Shown: positions 1 through 11,010 of the stretch, in pieces
Layout of the letters: every line of letters starts with the position of its first letter
Position numbering within the stretch: the stretch's first letter is position 1
Assembly: GCA_963556195.1 (NCBI GenBank)
Contig: OY744522.1
Location: forward strand, 42,304,763-42,368,762
Length of the DNA stretch: 64,000 nucleotides
Direction of reading: 5' to 3'
DNA from: Sepiola atlantica
Taxonomy: Eukaryota > Mollusca > Cephalopoda > Sepiida > Sepiolidae
Program-made: the position numbers and the translations under genes
Notes under the pieces: model-generated
What the model saw: the letters and a program-made list of their open reading frames with translations, nothing else
Databases searched by the model: none
Told to the model about the DNA's origin: nothing

Positions 1-99
1 TCACAACAGTACGAAGAAACGAAAAAATACTCAATTTGAAAAAAGGGCCTTTTATTGAGATGTTGGTGTTGCCTTTTCTTCTGTTAGCGGCATCCCGAG

Positions 100-560
100 C
101 TACGGATATTTGGCCCCTTAGTTTATCTTTCCCCGTAAATAGCCAATATAATCAAAATCCAGAATAGCAGTAAATGTAGACTCTGTGGACAAACAGACGA
201 ACCAGTAACCCACATCATAAGTAAATGCAGCAAACTAGCACAAAAGGAATACAAAAACTGACATGAATGGTTGGGGAAAGTGGTTTCCTGGGAACTGTTC
301 AAACAACTGCATTTACATCATTCAGAAAAATAGTACATGGATGAAACAAAACCAGTATTAACACATGAAAGGCATACAATCATTTAGGACATGAAGATCC
401 AAACGGGCAAACAAATCGAAGAAAGAAGGGCAGGCGTGTTAATACTCAACAAGACGAAATATGCGTGCTAAATAGCAGATTTCGCCGTCCTAGCAGTTCA
501 CAGATTGAAGGTTTAACAGAAACCAAATTAAGTAGTTTATATCTTTCATTTTTCAATAGT
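100..560 (+). mobile_element. L1-like LINE 3' end (decayed RT C-terminus)
   Basis: Translated on the plus strand with stops ignored, this reads as the C-terminal part of an L1-like retrotransposon polyprotein. CRLCGQTDEPVTHII lies near 178-222 and is followed directly by CSKLAQKEYKN. A WELF segment follows near 290 and an IADFAVLAVHRLKV-like end near 475-515. In such elements the zinc-knuckle-like CRLCG...H...C block follows the reverse transcriptase domain. A stop follows EYKN and others occur later, so this is a dead fragment. No poly-A tail or target duplication was identified. The same family appears at 29290-30050. Family identity is from remembered motif pattern, not a search. Confidence 0.72.
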
Positions 561-1233
561 GGCTCCGATTTAGGCTTGAACAATTTGGTTGGATGTTAAA
601 AGTACACCTCTTTGCATGAATTCCAGTGGACAACCTTTCCATCGCAGTCATGGCTGCTTTTATATTTCCCTTTACGGTAGTTTTCTGCATTCACTTATGA
701 TGTGCTATTCCAGAGGATCTAAAAAATTAGTCTTATTATTTACTCACTAAGAGTTTCCACACATGTCATAACCCAGTGGTTTTCCCCTGGAGTCCGAGTG
801 ACAGAAAGACTCCTCACATTTCCAGCACTTGCACACAAGGCATTATCCGTGCTTGCTCACTGACATAAACAAGTGGTGTTCCCTGCAGTCCAGGTGACAA
901 CAGTTCTCCACATATTTAACACACTCGCCGTCTTTTTCGATAACCGTTGCAAATCACTTTGCTTTATTGCAACAGCTGTCTACCATTGATTCTTGGTTGG
1001 CAATGACGGGTTGTCAGTGGCGACAAGCATTCTACGCACCATTCAATTGTTTTGTGGTCTCTCTTATACATCTGTCAACAGTTTTTGACCCTTCACAAGA
1101 ATTCTGCGCGGTGCTAGTGGATGCCGGGGACACAACGTGTGTTTGTATTTTTTTATGGAGGCGGCAGTTTATGGCATTTCTGCCAATTTCAGTTCTCTTG
1201 GGCACAGGTGATGTTTTTTAATATTTTTGTACA
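561..1233. repeat. family E repeat (two related units) in unassigned DNA
   Basis: Two related units near 775-835 and 868-925 share the pattern GTGGTnTTCCC, then GAGTCCGAGTGACA, then CTCCTCACAT. Similar wording recurs at 18655-18850 and 22540-22870, so this is a dispersed and internally repetitive family. I do not recognise it. The rest of the interval shows nothing identifiable, including the short open frame 967-1221, which has no domain signature. Confidence 0.4.
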
Positions 1234-1251
1234 ATATTATTATTATTAATA

Positions 1252-1253
<2 letters not shown>

Positions 1254-1287
<34 letters not shown>

Positions 1288-1315
1288 GTAGTAGTAGTAG
1301 TAGTAGTAGTAGTAT
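1254..1315. repeat. compound (ATT)n(AGT)n microsatellite
   Basis: An ATT run changes abruptly into an AGT run. The same compound order recurs at 1815-1881, about 560 bp downstream, which suggests either a duplicated block or parallel slippage and point mutation. Confidence 0.95.
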
Positions 1316-1411
1316 TTACAGTAATATGCTTTCTCCGGTCGCATATTTTTTCAAGAATATATGATATAAGTGTTGAGTTTGTCGAGCCGATTGTGAAAAT
1401 GTCGTGTTGAT

Positions 1412-1640
1412 GTACGCTACCCTTCAAAGGAAGAAGTAATGTATTTTAGGATGTTCTAATGACAACATAACATATACTACACTAACCTCCTATCCGAAAA
1501 AGGAGGTGATACCTGGGAAGATTGTATCATGACGAACGTAAATTAGTTACACTACCCGCCCACCAAAAGAGGAGGTAATCCCTGAGAGGATGGTCTTATG
1601 ACAACAGAAAAGATACTACGCACCCTTCCTGGCTTGAGCT
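1412..1640. repeat. three-unit minisatellite, about 75 bp period
   Basis: Three consecutive units share CTAC(C)C near the start, then (G)AGGAGGTnAT, then GATnnTnTnATGAC(A)A, then ATA. They begin near 1414, 1485 and 1552, and a partial fourth starts near 1617. Units are diverged, so this is an old tandem array. No coding or RNA function is evident. Confidence 0.65.
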
Positions 1641-1814
1641 TTAAAAGATGGCAAATTTCTCTGAAAAAATTTAGTAAACTGAATTAAGCATTCAATAGAA
1701 GGATTAGTATAGTTTCGGCTTCAGACAGACATATATCAAATTTTCATTAGCGAGAGTCATTAATTATTTATATTAGTATAACCATTATACGCAGGCACAG
1801 CGTTCGTAGTATAG

Positions 1815-1835
1815 TATTATTATTATTATTATTAT

Positions 1836-1881
<46 letters not shown>
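1815..1881. repeat. compound (ATT)n(AGT)n microsatellite, second copy
   Basis: Same composition and order as 1254-1315, with a longer AGT half. Confidence 0.95.
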
Positions 1882-1882
<1 letters not shown>

Positions 1883-2112
1883 TAAAATTAAACCTTAGCA
1901 AATAAATATTTGTCCTTTTTTTAATCAAACGTCTGTTTACATCCGGTTAAAGCGGAAGTTGCACACAGAGAAACACAGATATATACAGATACGGTAAGTA
2001 TTTATATGGTTGATGATGATTTCAATAATATTTAGTATTTCACGTCTTCCAAATGTTAGCGGTTCGCATTTGTTTTGATGTGTGCGCAGACCCTAGTTTT
2101 TTTAGATTTAGT

Positions 2113-2203
2113 TTGCGCATGCGCGTAATAAAATATTGCTTTGACGAAAATGGCTGCGTGTCAAGCTGTGATGTCAACAGGCGTTCATGTAATAAAACGT
2201 TAG
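2113..2203 (+). promoter_or_regulatory. possible NRF1/YY1-type TATA-less promoter with 17-codon ORF
   Basis: The palindromic word TGCGCATGCGCG at 2114-2125 matches the NRF1 consensus. AAAATGGCTGC at 2147-2157 matches the YY1 consensus AAnATGGCnGC, and its ATG opens a 17-codon frame ending in TAG at 2201-2203. NRF1 and YY1 sites around a start codon are typical of TATA-less animal promoters, and YY1 sites also occur in LINE 5' ends. A weak donor-like GTTAGT overlaps the end of the frame. No downstream exon was identified. Active promoter, relic or chance are all possible. Confidence 0.3.
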
Positions 2204-2766
2204 TGTTTTTCCCCCTTCGTGATTCTATCTGAATGACAGATTACTTGATACTGTTGGTACACACGTCGTGTTTCCTCCAATTTGACTAGATTATCTAACA
2301 TTATCGCTCTTATGCGTGATAGCTCCGACATGGATACATGCTTCTCGTCTGATAGCGAAAGGTTAGCTCTGCCAAAATGGTGCTAAATCACAACCAGAGA
2401 TATTTATTAGAAAGCATCTTCAAGATGAAGTCGACAGATAAAGTAAAAGAAAACCACGCGAGGCTAATAAATAACACATATTTCCCCTTTCTCGCCCAGC
2501 AGTTACATTTTTGTCTTGACGTAATGATCACAAAGATAATTGTAACGGCTCGTATGATCATGGGTCATTCGAACCGATTAGTTCCACCAACCGAAGAGTA
2601 CGTACGTGACAGAATGGTGGGATCAAAATATACTGACCTGTTTAATTTCAAAGTAAGCATTTTATGTCAATACGGCATTCGATTGCCAGGTTCGAATTGT
2701 ACAGATTTAGTGTTGTGCTATGCTCCGTTTTTTATTGATCACAAAATGCTAAAGTGTGCACTTTTC
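2204..2766. other. unassigned, includes an unrecognised 134-codon ORF
   Basis: The plus-strand frame 2377-2781 is open for 134 codons and is not low-complexity. It has no recognisable domain and its last codons run into the 5S-derived SINE at 2767. A GTAAGC donor-like word lies near 2652. There is no codon-level or homology evidence for a gene. Confidence 0.2.
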
Positions 2767-3022
2767 AGATATACGGCATAACAGCGTTGACACATCGGTT
2801 CTCGTAAAGTCATCGAAGTTAAGCGACGTGGAGCCTGGCTGGATGGGTGACTATATGGGAATGCTATGTGCTGTATGTCATCTTCCCATGACAGGGATAT
2901 CTATGCGGCTGGTGACCGCTTGTAAATTTGGTATCCCCTGTAAACTTGTTTCTTCGGAGGAAGCCGGCATAGTCTGACAAAGTCTTATACCACACAAGCC
3001 ACAACGTATTACTGTTATTTGA
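2767..3022 (+). mobile_element. 5S-rRNA-derived SINE (SINE3-like), copy 1
   Basis: The first ~105 bp follow animal 5S rRNA: TACGGCATAAC, CATCGGTTCTCGT, ATCGAAGTTAAGCGACG, GAGCCTGGCTGGATGGGTGAC, then GGGAATGCTATGTGCTGTA near 2855-2873. The 5S internal promoter region (A box, intermediate element, C box) lies in this part. A ~150-bp unrelated body follows, containing GACCGCTTGTAAATTTG and a GGAGGAAGCCGGCATAG block, and ends near ATACCACACAAG. The same body follows the 5S head in three other copies, so this is a SINE and not a 5S gene. Many substitutions indicate an inactive copy. Confidence 0.85.
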
Positions 3023-5499
3023 ATCAAGAATACAACAAAGAACTTTGAAATACTCTCTATATAGTAGAGATGAACGATCTAAAGGCACTCATTGAAATGA
3101 CTAATTTGAATATATTTATTTTTGAAACAGCCCATAATTAATTAAAACTTGATGTTATTAAATTTTAATTTCATCGTACTATTTTATCTATATATGTACA
3201 GATGTGATGCTGGGTTATACACCTTTGTTTACTAATCCTAACATCCTAAATTGTTTCACTATCCCCTTATCGATGTGTGTACAAACCATTATGCACCTGT
3301 GACGTTGTTGTGAACCCAGGTTGTGTTTGTTTGCGGATAAACTAACTCAAACATCAGTTGTTTATATAAAAAATCATTTAAGAGGACAACCATCAAAAAC
3401 CATCAGATATAACATTTATACGCGCGTGTGTGTGTGAGAGAGAGAGAGAGAGAAAGAGAAAGAGAAAGCGAGAGAGAGACAGACAGCTAGATAGACACCA
3501 TGCTCATTAGTCGCCCATTGGGGACAGCAGCCAGACGCGCACCTCCTTTCTCCTTGAAATCTCGCCAGCTAAGAGAGAGAAATTCCCCGATCGGAATTCA
3601 CGTGCTTTTACTAATTTCAGCTCTGATGACCCTTAGCCTTTAAAAGTGTCACTAAAACTCTTCCATTCGTACACGGCCCTCACTATGTAACACAAATGAA
3701 GAAAGTAAACAGGAATGTATGTTTATATATCTAACACTTTATTTTAGTAGAGTGTCGGCATTCTCTTGGTATACTCCTGCCTTACAGGTGCAGTCACCAT
3801 CTCTGACCTCACTTTCATCACAAACCTTTCTCTGTTGTGTTCACCAAGTTTCTATCAATCAGTCACGTAATTCTCTTTTTCTTTAAACATTCTTCAATTC
3901 ACATATCCCTAAATCAAATCAATAAAATGCTTATATAAACATTTTTGTCTCAACAATGAAATTATCAAAGCAATCACAGTCGCATTCCAAACTCGATGTA
4001 TACCCATAAATCAGGTAACTATCTAGCTTATAATTCTTATTTAATATCCTACTCGTTACGGTAATATCACGAAGGTTATCTCCGGAATTAGTGCTACTCC
4101 GTGTTGTATTTATTCGACATAGTTTGATCGGGGCTTGCTGTCACATGTTCTTTAATTATCTAAAAAGTTCAAGTTGGTGTACTTCACAAAGACTAGAACA
4201 ACCAATATTTGCTGTACAACATGAATAATAATTTGAAACCGTTAAAAACAAAAGTAATGAAGATCCTATATTTAATTCAAAGGTAATTCCTCCCGTCTAA
4301 TTTTTATGCGTATATTATTAATCTTTTTAGTCATAGTTTGAGGCAGAAACGACCAGAGAACGACGGAACCTGGTGCCGACTCTTCATGGAGTTTCACCAC
4401 AGCACAAATAACTGGGTTGAGGTGCTAGTGCCGTTGGTCCTGCTTGGGTTCCAGACGTCTCTACCACTATCATATTGCAAACACCTGAAAGGGTTAGAAT
4501 TTAAGGGGTACTATTGGGGCTGGTGCTACCACTAGATGGATAACGTGACATTTTTTGTTTACTTACATACAGAAACGGAATAAAGATAAGCATACCTATA
4601 TAGACAGTAGGGGTTACAAGGATAAATGTATGTATTAGCTCGCCCCTGTGCAAGTTCCACGGTTCTTTCTACATCATTCTATATAGTATTAATAATAATA
4701 ATATTCCTATTCAAACAATATATTTTTATCAGGGTCAATACTATTCAAGTAAAAAATTAATTCTTTACTTTTTCCGTACAAGTAACTCTCATTGGCAGCT
4801 AATCATTATTTAAATACATTAACAAATAAATATATGTCTTTCCCTTTTTTCTTATATAAATTAATTCTTTTTGTAAATATTAAATAATCTCTGTTTGCTT
4901 ACCGTAATAATAATTGTCAGCTAAATATTCTAAAAGTCAATAAAACGAATGTCACTTTTTAAAATGCTTTTATTTAAAATTGAATTTATTTTGAAACAAT
5001 TCATTTTAAAATCGGTAAAGTTCGATTTTTTATCAGATTAATCACTATCATTCGTGAACAGCAGATCTAATTTTTTTTAAATGTGTGTGAAAGGTGATAA
5101 CGCACGTACGAATATGAAGTGGCTTAGCGTATTATTATCTAGATGTGTGGTTATCAGCTGGCAAGATTCCCGCCTGATTACTTAGTTATTTACAGAAGAA
5201 AGGTCGTTTGCAGGTATGTAAATCAAACGCTTCTTCTACTCTTTGCTGTTGGTAGTTCCATAAAAGTAAGTATTGCAGGTGTATCAGGCACAATCCTGAA
5301 AATGGTTTTTAGTATACATCAGATAAGCTATATATTTTCACATCTGTGCAACATGACATTTCATGCGTAACGAGTTTTAATATTAATAACACAGGTGTGA
5401 TCACTAAAACTAACAACAAAAAACAAGTTGTGTGTCTCTATCTATGTAAAGTTAGGTATGTGGTTATGTTTATATATTTGTATGTACACCATTTGTTCC
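3023..5499. other. AT-rich DNA without recognisable genes
   Basis: A (GT)/(GA) microsatellite lies at 3424-3485. The stretch 4340-4440 contains ACGACGGAACCTGGTGCCGACTC, which resembles GACGATAGATCCTGGTGTCGACTC near 45683, hinting at an unidentified dispersed repeat. The short open frames at 4338-4535 and 5143-5370 show no domain signal. Confidence 0.4.
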
Positions 5500-5634
5500 T
5501 AAACTAAACACCGATCATTATTAATTTTTGAACACTGATGCAAGGTGTTAAGGTGGGGCGTATTTAGTTTAATGTGGTCTTATGCAAAGAGGGCACACAA
5601 CGGGTGAAATATATTCCTAGAATTGCAGACATAA

Positions 5635-5668
<34 letters not shown>

Positions 5669-6200
5669 TTAACTCTGCCTTTGACAAGATGCGGTAATAC
5701 GCACTGAAACGTTGGTTGGTTGACGTAAGGCTATAATAGTGTTTATGTAATTTTATAAATGCTCTATTTAGTATTAAGACTCTTGAAAAAAACTTGGTTT
5801 TATGTTCACTTTATTAACACATTTAAACTTGATAAATTAATATATATATATATAATATATATATAGTTATAGATATTAGCTATTAAATAATAAATATCCC
5901 CCAATTTTCAGCTTCTTTTGATTATTTTAAAGGTTCTTACGAGGCATATTATAGGGGCAACCTTCTATTTAAAAATTCAAATATTCAAATAAAATTAAAT
6001 TATATGTACAACAATTAGAATAAATTCCAATTTCTTCTAGACTCTCTTTAATTATAGCTTTAAGACATTTACTAGAAACACAATTATGTAATTAGTTTTG
6101 ATTAAAATTGATATAAGGATTTCAGATATAAGGGTTAGTAGCATTATATCTTGGTTTAAATCTGCGTAAGGGGACATGAAATTAGGGCAAAACCCTTCTT
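5500..6200 (+). repeat. old dispersed repeat family F, copy 1
   Basis: Segments match a second copy at 38860-39310 in the same order. Shared words include TTTAGTTTAATnT near 5564, then CTAGAnnCnnAATTATGTAATT near 6074-6098, then ATTGAtAtAAgGATTtcAGAtATAAGgGTTAgTA near 6108-6142. Between the shared blocks this copy has a (TA)n tract at 5637-5666 and a hairpin motif at 5680-5716. The class is unknown, and there is no coding signal. Confidence 0.55.
5680..5716 (+). other. hairpin plus GAAACGTTG motif
   Basis: TTTGACAAGA is followed by the hairpin TGCG-gtaata-CGCA and then CTGAAACGTTGG. This is one instance of the CTGANGA / hairpin / GAAAC grammar described in the findings. It lies immediately downstream of a (TA)n tract. 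Confidence 0.5.
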
Positions 6201-6407
6201 TTCAGAGAATTAATTCTTCTTCTCCTGGAATAAGTACTTTTTTCTTTTGCATAAAATCGGCCCCTAATTTAAATAGAATGAAGCAGATGAGGCTATATAT
6301 ATTTTTCAGCTAAATAGAAGGTCGAAAGATATATCCGCCAATAGCCTAAACAAATCTGTCAATTATTTGGAGCCAAACCCCTGGGTGCTTTCATCACGCT
6401 GTATAGG

Positions 6408-6408
<1 letters not shown>

Positions 6409-6467
<59 letters not shown>
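6409..6467. repeat. (TA)n microsatellite
   Basis: Uninterrupted TA repeat of about 29 units. The open frame 6394-6594 reading through it on the minus strand is an artefact. Confidence 0.97.
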
Positions 6468-6469
<2 letters not shown>

Positions 6470-6639
6470 TCTTCATTATTCAGTAATTTGTCACTACGAT
6501 AATATACCATGGTGTTTAACGGTTTGAACAATACACACACTGCTCGCGTCAAATAACAACTACTTGCAACAACTCGTGGGAAAATAATACGCATAAGCTG
6601 GATTGTTCATACTCACAAAACTAGCTGGAGTCGGATACG

Positions 6640-7300
6640 TGGTAGGTTTATTTCAACTGATATATTCCAGACTAAACTCTACGGTTCCAGAGTCTTTGAT
6701 GATACAGATCTAAGGCTTGATGAACACATATTTGTGTATCGAACCATTGTCCTTCCAACACTCTTGTATGCATCGGAGATCTGGACGGCATACCGTCGAC
6801 ATCTTATAGCACGCGAAAAACTACACAACAGACTTTTGAGAAAAATGTTAAAAATTAACTGGCAAGATAATCGAAACAACATCAGATTTCTGGAAGAGTC
6901 TAATTGCTCTAATATAAAAGCTGTAATTGTTAAAACTCGTTTGAGATGGGATGCTCACGTTGTAATAATGAGCGACCAGTCCTATCCTAAGAAAATATTT
7001 TATTCCGAACGGGATGTAGGAGCTAGGAGGGTCGTGGGCAGAAGAAGCGGTACAAGTATTGTTTGAAGGAGGATATGAAGACGTGTTTAATTTATAACAC
7101 AACACGTTAAGCGAGTGCATTTTGGAGAGTTGAGGGGGGTAATGGAATAATAAATGGTGTGGAAAGATTTGAAAGTGAACGGCGTCATCACGTTTAAGAT
7201 CTGAAAGCAGCAAGTATAGTGCGCCACGAAAATCAATTGCCAACCGATAATGCATGCCCGATCTGTGATAGAATGTATAGATATTGAACTGGACTGTTTT
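6640..7300 (+). mobile_element. RTE-like LINE 3' end
   Basis: The plus-strand translation gives the C-terminal RT region typical of RTE-type elements: RVFDDTDLRLDEHI leading into YRTIVLPTLLYASEIW, then LRKMLKINWQD, LRWDAHVVIM and GARRVVGRR. About 200 bp further on, CPICD near 7255-7269 matches the terminal zinc-finger-like block of these proteins. Frames shift near 7035 and stops follow. This is a 5'-truncated, inactive copy. Confidence 0.78.
6734..7066 (+). pseudogene. RTE-like reverse transcriptase C-terminal fragment
   Basis: A 110-codon open frame covers the RT thumb and connection region. The first Met is internal, because homologous sequence continues upstream in the same frame from about 6690. 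After VGRR the frame is lost: the expected continuation KKRYKYCLKEDMKTC is present in a different frame from about 7032, which shows a frameshift. No catalytic aspartates are expected in this part. It is a relic, not a functional gene. Confidence 0.75.
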
Positions 7301-8164
7301 TTTTTATATGAGAACACACAAATGAAGCCTCTAGAAACCCGTATGCTCGATTCGAGTGACGACCATGATGATGATTATACAGATTCGCAAACAAGAGGCA
7401 CATTAAAAGTAAAACGAAAATACAAAAATTGACTCGGTTAAGAAGGAGTTTCCCTTTTCTAACCGTGAGTAGAACATATACTAGACTTTAATCCCAGACT
7501 GCAAGTCGAGTAGTGCAATAGACTTTGGTAGTTTTGATCCGTTTGTAGTACTTTAAACATATTCCTGGTCTCAGATGTAGCATTATGAATCTGTAAAAAA
7601 CTACAGGCGTTATTTAACCTACGCCTATTCGTTTATGGGTGTCATGAGGGTTTGTATAAGAAGTCACTGGGTGCGTTAAGAATAAGATGCTGCATTTGTA
7701 GACCGTTTCTGTCGAAACAGTCGTCCTTCCAAATTGCTCTATGCCTGCAGTTGTGGTCGTACTACTTAATCAACTGCGTACTTTGTGTGTTTAATCTCAG
7801 GCTTAACGGAGTGTTTTAATGTAGAGTAATAGTGGCAGATTTTGGCGGAGGGAATGGGCGCTTTCTTTTTATTTGCAGACGGAAAGGGGGAAGTTTGCTT
7901 TAGCGACGGATATGATGATGACTTCAAGATGTGGTCAAAAGGTGCAGAGCAATTCCAACGTCTATTATTGGTTTGGGCTTTTAGTGGTGTGTTTTTTTAA
8001 TTTGCAGTGAAAGAATAAACTGATATTATTTTCTTTTAGTACATAAATACAAAAAAAAGCATTTTCTTTAATCAGTGCATTTTGCGATGAAGATGTGACT
8101 TCAAACTTAAGTGTGACACATGAAACGACTAACGAAGCAAGTTGGGCTCATCTAAAGTATTCTT

Positions 8165-8166
<2 letters not shown>
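7301..8166. other. unassigned DNA
   Basis: Mixed-composition sequence with no domain, RNA or repeat match that I can recognise. The frame 7250-7432 begins inside the LINE tail and is not supported. Confidence 0.4.

Positions 8167-8237
<71 letters not shown>
8167..8237. repeat. (TA)n tract, left boundary of hairpin element G1
   Basis: About 35 TA units ending exactly where the repeated sequence AGTAATCCAGGTAGGG begins. Confidence 0.97.
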
Positions 8238-8240
<3 letters not shown>

Positions 8241-8504
8241 ATCCAGGTAGGGTAAAAATCCACAGGGTAGAAATCCAAAGGGAATAAAACCGGGTTTATA
8301 AAAGAGTGCTCAATAAAAAATATAGAGCTGTATTGTGAATGCTTTTATTCAAACATGTACAAGAAGATTCTCCCTGGAATTCAGCAACCAGGTTGAATCA
8401 AAAAATAATTTTCTGCCTGATGAGACCTCAGCTCTTGAGAGCTGTGGATCGATAACATCGACATGCCAGTGTAGCAGACCTTGTACATGTTTGAATAAAA
8501 GCAT

Positions 8505-8509
<5 letters not shown>
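8236..8509. mobile_element. (TA)n-flanked hairpin element G, copy 1
   Basis: Non-coding element bounded on both sides by (TA)n. It contains perfect 26-bp inverted arms at 8335-8360 and 8483-8508. Between them lie CCTGATGA and then a hairpin with stem CAGCTC/GAGCTG, followed by GATAAC. A second copy at 50374-50570 is nearly identical over the shared part and ends at the same base on both sides. The copies differ by a ~77-bp segment that carries the left arm here. Confidence 0.75.
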
Positions 8510-8536
<27 letters not shown>

Positions 8537-8650
8537 AGTATATATATATGTATATATATATGTATATATATATAAGTATATATATATATATATGTATATA
8601 TATATGTATATATATATGTATATATTTATGTGTATATATATATGTATATA

Positions 8651-8681
<31 letters not shown>

Positions 8682-8682
8682 G
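8510..8682. repeat. compound (TA)n/(TATATG)n tract
   Basis: TA repeats periodically interrupted by G or C substitutions, giving TATATATG-like higher-order units. It forms the right boundary of element G1. Open frames here are tyrosine/isoleucine artefacts. Confidence 0.95.
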
Positions 8683-8689
8683 TAATTAC

Positions 8690-9089
8690 ATTTCTAGTGG
8701 TACAATATTTTATTAAAGCAAGAAATATAGACGTTTGTGACATTTTTAGGTTGGGAAGTCGACCGGATGAACCGTCTAGTATTGGGACTCCCATTTCGTT
8801 AACCTATGACCTTACATGCACCAGGTCACATTAACAAAGGTCCCCTTATTGTGGATGCCTCCTTGCTTGTTGTTTAGAGCATAACAATTTTAAATATAAT
8901 AAGGTTTATGAATTTAGTATTTTAAACACTTTTTAATGTTTGATTATTTTAGAATTTTTAAAGTGTTTTTTAGATTTCTTTTTCAATATTCCACTTTTAC
9001 GCTTTCCTATAATCTGTGATATCATTTATGATGATATTTATAACCATCATCTTTTGAAAATATTATTATTATTATTATTATTATTATTA

Positions 9090-9124
<35 letters not shown>

Positions 9125-9279
9125 GTTATTATGTTATTTTTTATTTTTTCTTAACTTGATTCAAATATCAATATGTTTGAAGTGTTATTTTATACTCTCT
9201 CATATGTAATTTCTTTCTATTAATTTCTTATTTAAAACTTTTACTTATTATATTATTAAATTGATTTATTTCATCATTT
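8690..9279. other. unassigned DNA with (ATT)n microsatellite at 9058-9126
   Basis: The (ATT)n run produces a spurious poly-leucine frame. Nothing else is recognised. Confidence 0.5.
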
Positions 9280-9908
9280 TTATGGAAATCGCTCCAGACA
9301 AGGCATACATCCACTTGATGTAAGGAGCTTATTATAACGAAATATGATTACCGCAAAGACATTGGCATTAGTCTTTAAAAGACTAAGGAGGAAAACAGTC
9401 AGCAATGAGAGAGTTCCACAAGCCTGCAGCTCATAGAAAGAAGTTATTGGGATAGGAAGCTGTATTACAATTCGGTATCAAAACAGCGAATTGATGAAGA
9501 CCAATAGACCAACGAGTTAAACGAGATGGAACAAAATAAGAAGCGAATAGATCACACAACTATGAAGACCACATGTCATGATAGTATTTATAGAAAAAAC
9601 TGAGATTAGCAACATCACATCTGAGAGAGAGAGAAAAAGATAGGATGTGGGAAATCAAATTACAGATACATTTCTGCACCTAATATAGAACTCTCAAATG
9701 GGACAGACAGTAACCAGTCCAAATATGACAAGAGTACTCCATACATAGCCTGATAGTAGATTTGTAGAGATACACAATAACCTTAGATGGGAGAAAGTGT
9801 AAAAACGATAGGGAGAACCTACCTTATGACAAACACCTAGAGTAATAGATCTAATGTATGGATGTCAAGAAAGATTTGATGAGAGAGAAAGACCAAGAAG
9901 TTTCAGAG
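9280..9908 (-). mobile_element. LINE family B, copy 1 (3' part)
   Basis: Matches the 3' part of the longer family B copy at 34110-36590. It starts from a shared ATCGCTC..ACAA..CACTTGATG 3' end near 9288 and runs to the block GACCAAGAAGTTTCAGAGT at 9891-9909, which encodes the RT thumb region on the minus strand. The match stops at 9908, where the A-tail of LINE A begins, so LINE A appears to have landed in this copy. Confidence 0.65.
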
Positions 9909-10218
9909 TAGTTTTTTTGAAAACTTAGTTCACCCCAAACAAAGCAAGTTGCCACTGTAGACGTAAGGGACTACTGAGAATTAGGATGAAAGTTTTAGGG
10001 TGCATCCTAAATTGAGAGCTGTGCAGCGATATGCTTGTTCACATTAGTTGTAAATGTCTGCATGTCAGTACAGTCAGTGAAACACAAAGCACGGAGGGGG
10101 GTTCTAAAGTCTGGAAGCTCAAGGAAGAAAACGATTAGAATAGAAAGCTCTACAACATCTGGAGACCTTCACAGTGAATGGATGGGATTTAACTGATTGT
10201 CGAGTTGGTCTAGTATAT

Positions 10219-10520
10219 TTACGTCGAGGGCGATGGGAAAGAGGCTTGAGCTTGGTGTATAGTGAGTAAACTATTAGATGAACGACTTTTTGGACCTTGT
10301 CTAAGAGACGGAAAGACTAGGGGATGATGCACCAGACCAGATGTGACGACAGTATTCCATGCATGTGCGAATGATGGCTGTGTATAGATACAGGACACGG
10401 TCAAGGGTGAGAAGTTTTCTAGATCAGGAGAGGGAGCCCACTTTCTTTTCAACAGCTTTGGTAATGTCATCTATGTATTTGTTTTAATGCATGCTACCTG
10501 TAAATGTTAGGCAGAGGAGT
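10219..10520 (-). pseudogene. LINE A RT C-terminal region
   Basis: Minus-strand translation shows a TAIIRTCMEYCRHIWSGA-like block near 10330-10390, then LDKVQK, then a SHRPRRKYTRLTRQS-like block near 10205-10240. These match the conserved end of the RT ORF and the corresponding part of copy 3 at 33128-33355. The frame changes between blocks, so the gene is broken. Confidence 0.7.
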
Positions 10521-10559
10521 TTGACTGTTTAACTCTAGGTTAGGTGTTATTTGCCATGG

Positions 10560-11010
10560 AAATCGGTGCTAGAAGAAGTTTGTGTAATTGTTGAAGAAAA
10601 AGAACTTTGTCTTAGCAGCATTGAATGTTACCATCCATTTCTGCACCCATCCCACTACAGAATAGAGGTCAACTTCTAAGGATTTAGCGCGTCCGTTTTA
10701 CACACATGACGAGAGTAGAGCGTGGTGTCGTCAGCAAATAAACCCATCTCAAACTTAATTTAATGAGGGAAGTCGTTTACGAAAATCAGAAACAATAATG
10801 AGCAAAGAATCGATTCCTGGGGTACACCTGTATTTATGTCATGTTTTATTAGATGAACGGTCATCAAGTACAACCTGGATCTCTCGTTTGGTTAGGAAGG
10901 ATCTAATGACATAAAATATGTGTCCAGTAATACGATATGAATTAATTTTTATGAGAAAATCTTCATGTCAGACCTTGCCAAAGGCTTTGATATACAAATC
11001 GCTACCGCCA
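10560..11010 (-). pseudogene. LINE A reverse transcriptase core
   Basis: The minus strand carries an IKAFGKV block near 10970-11000 (the family consensus would have an aspartate here). It also has GVPQES near 10810-10828, LIFVNDFPH just after it, FADDTTLYS at about 10715-10745, and a WMVTFNAAKTKFF segment near 10620-10660. FADD holds the catalytic aspartate pair of reverse transcriptase. At least one frameshift separates GVPQ from FADD, so no full-length enzyme can be made. Confidence 0.8.

Noticed and set aside
2377..2781. 134-codon plus-strand ORF as a host gene
   Set aside because: No recognisable domain, it runs into a 5S-derived SINE, and the donor-like word alone is not evidence.
2767..2873. 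Functional 5S rRNA gene
   Set aside because: Substitutions throughout, and the same unrelated body follows in four copies, so it is a SINE head.
8416..8470. Complete hammerhead ribozyme in element G
   Set aside because: CTGATGA and a stem are present, but the GAAA box reads GATAAC and no stem III partner with an NUH site was found by eye; kept only as a grammar instance.
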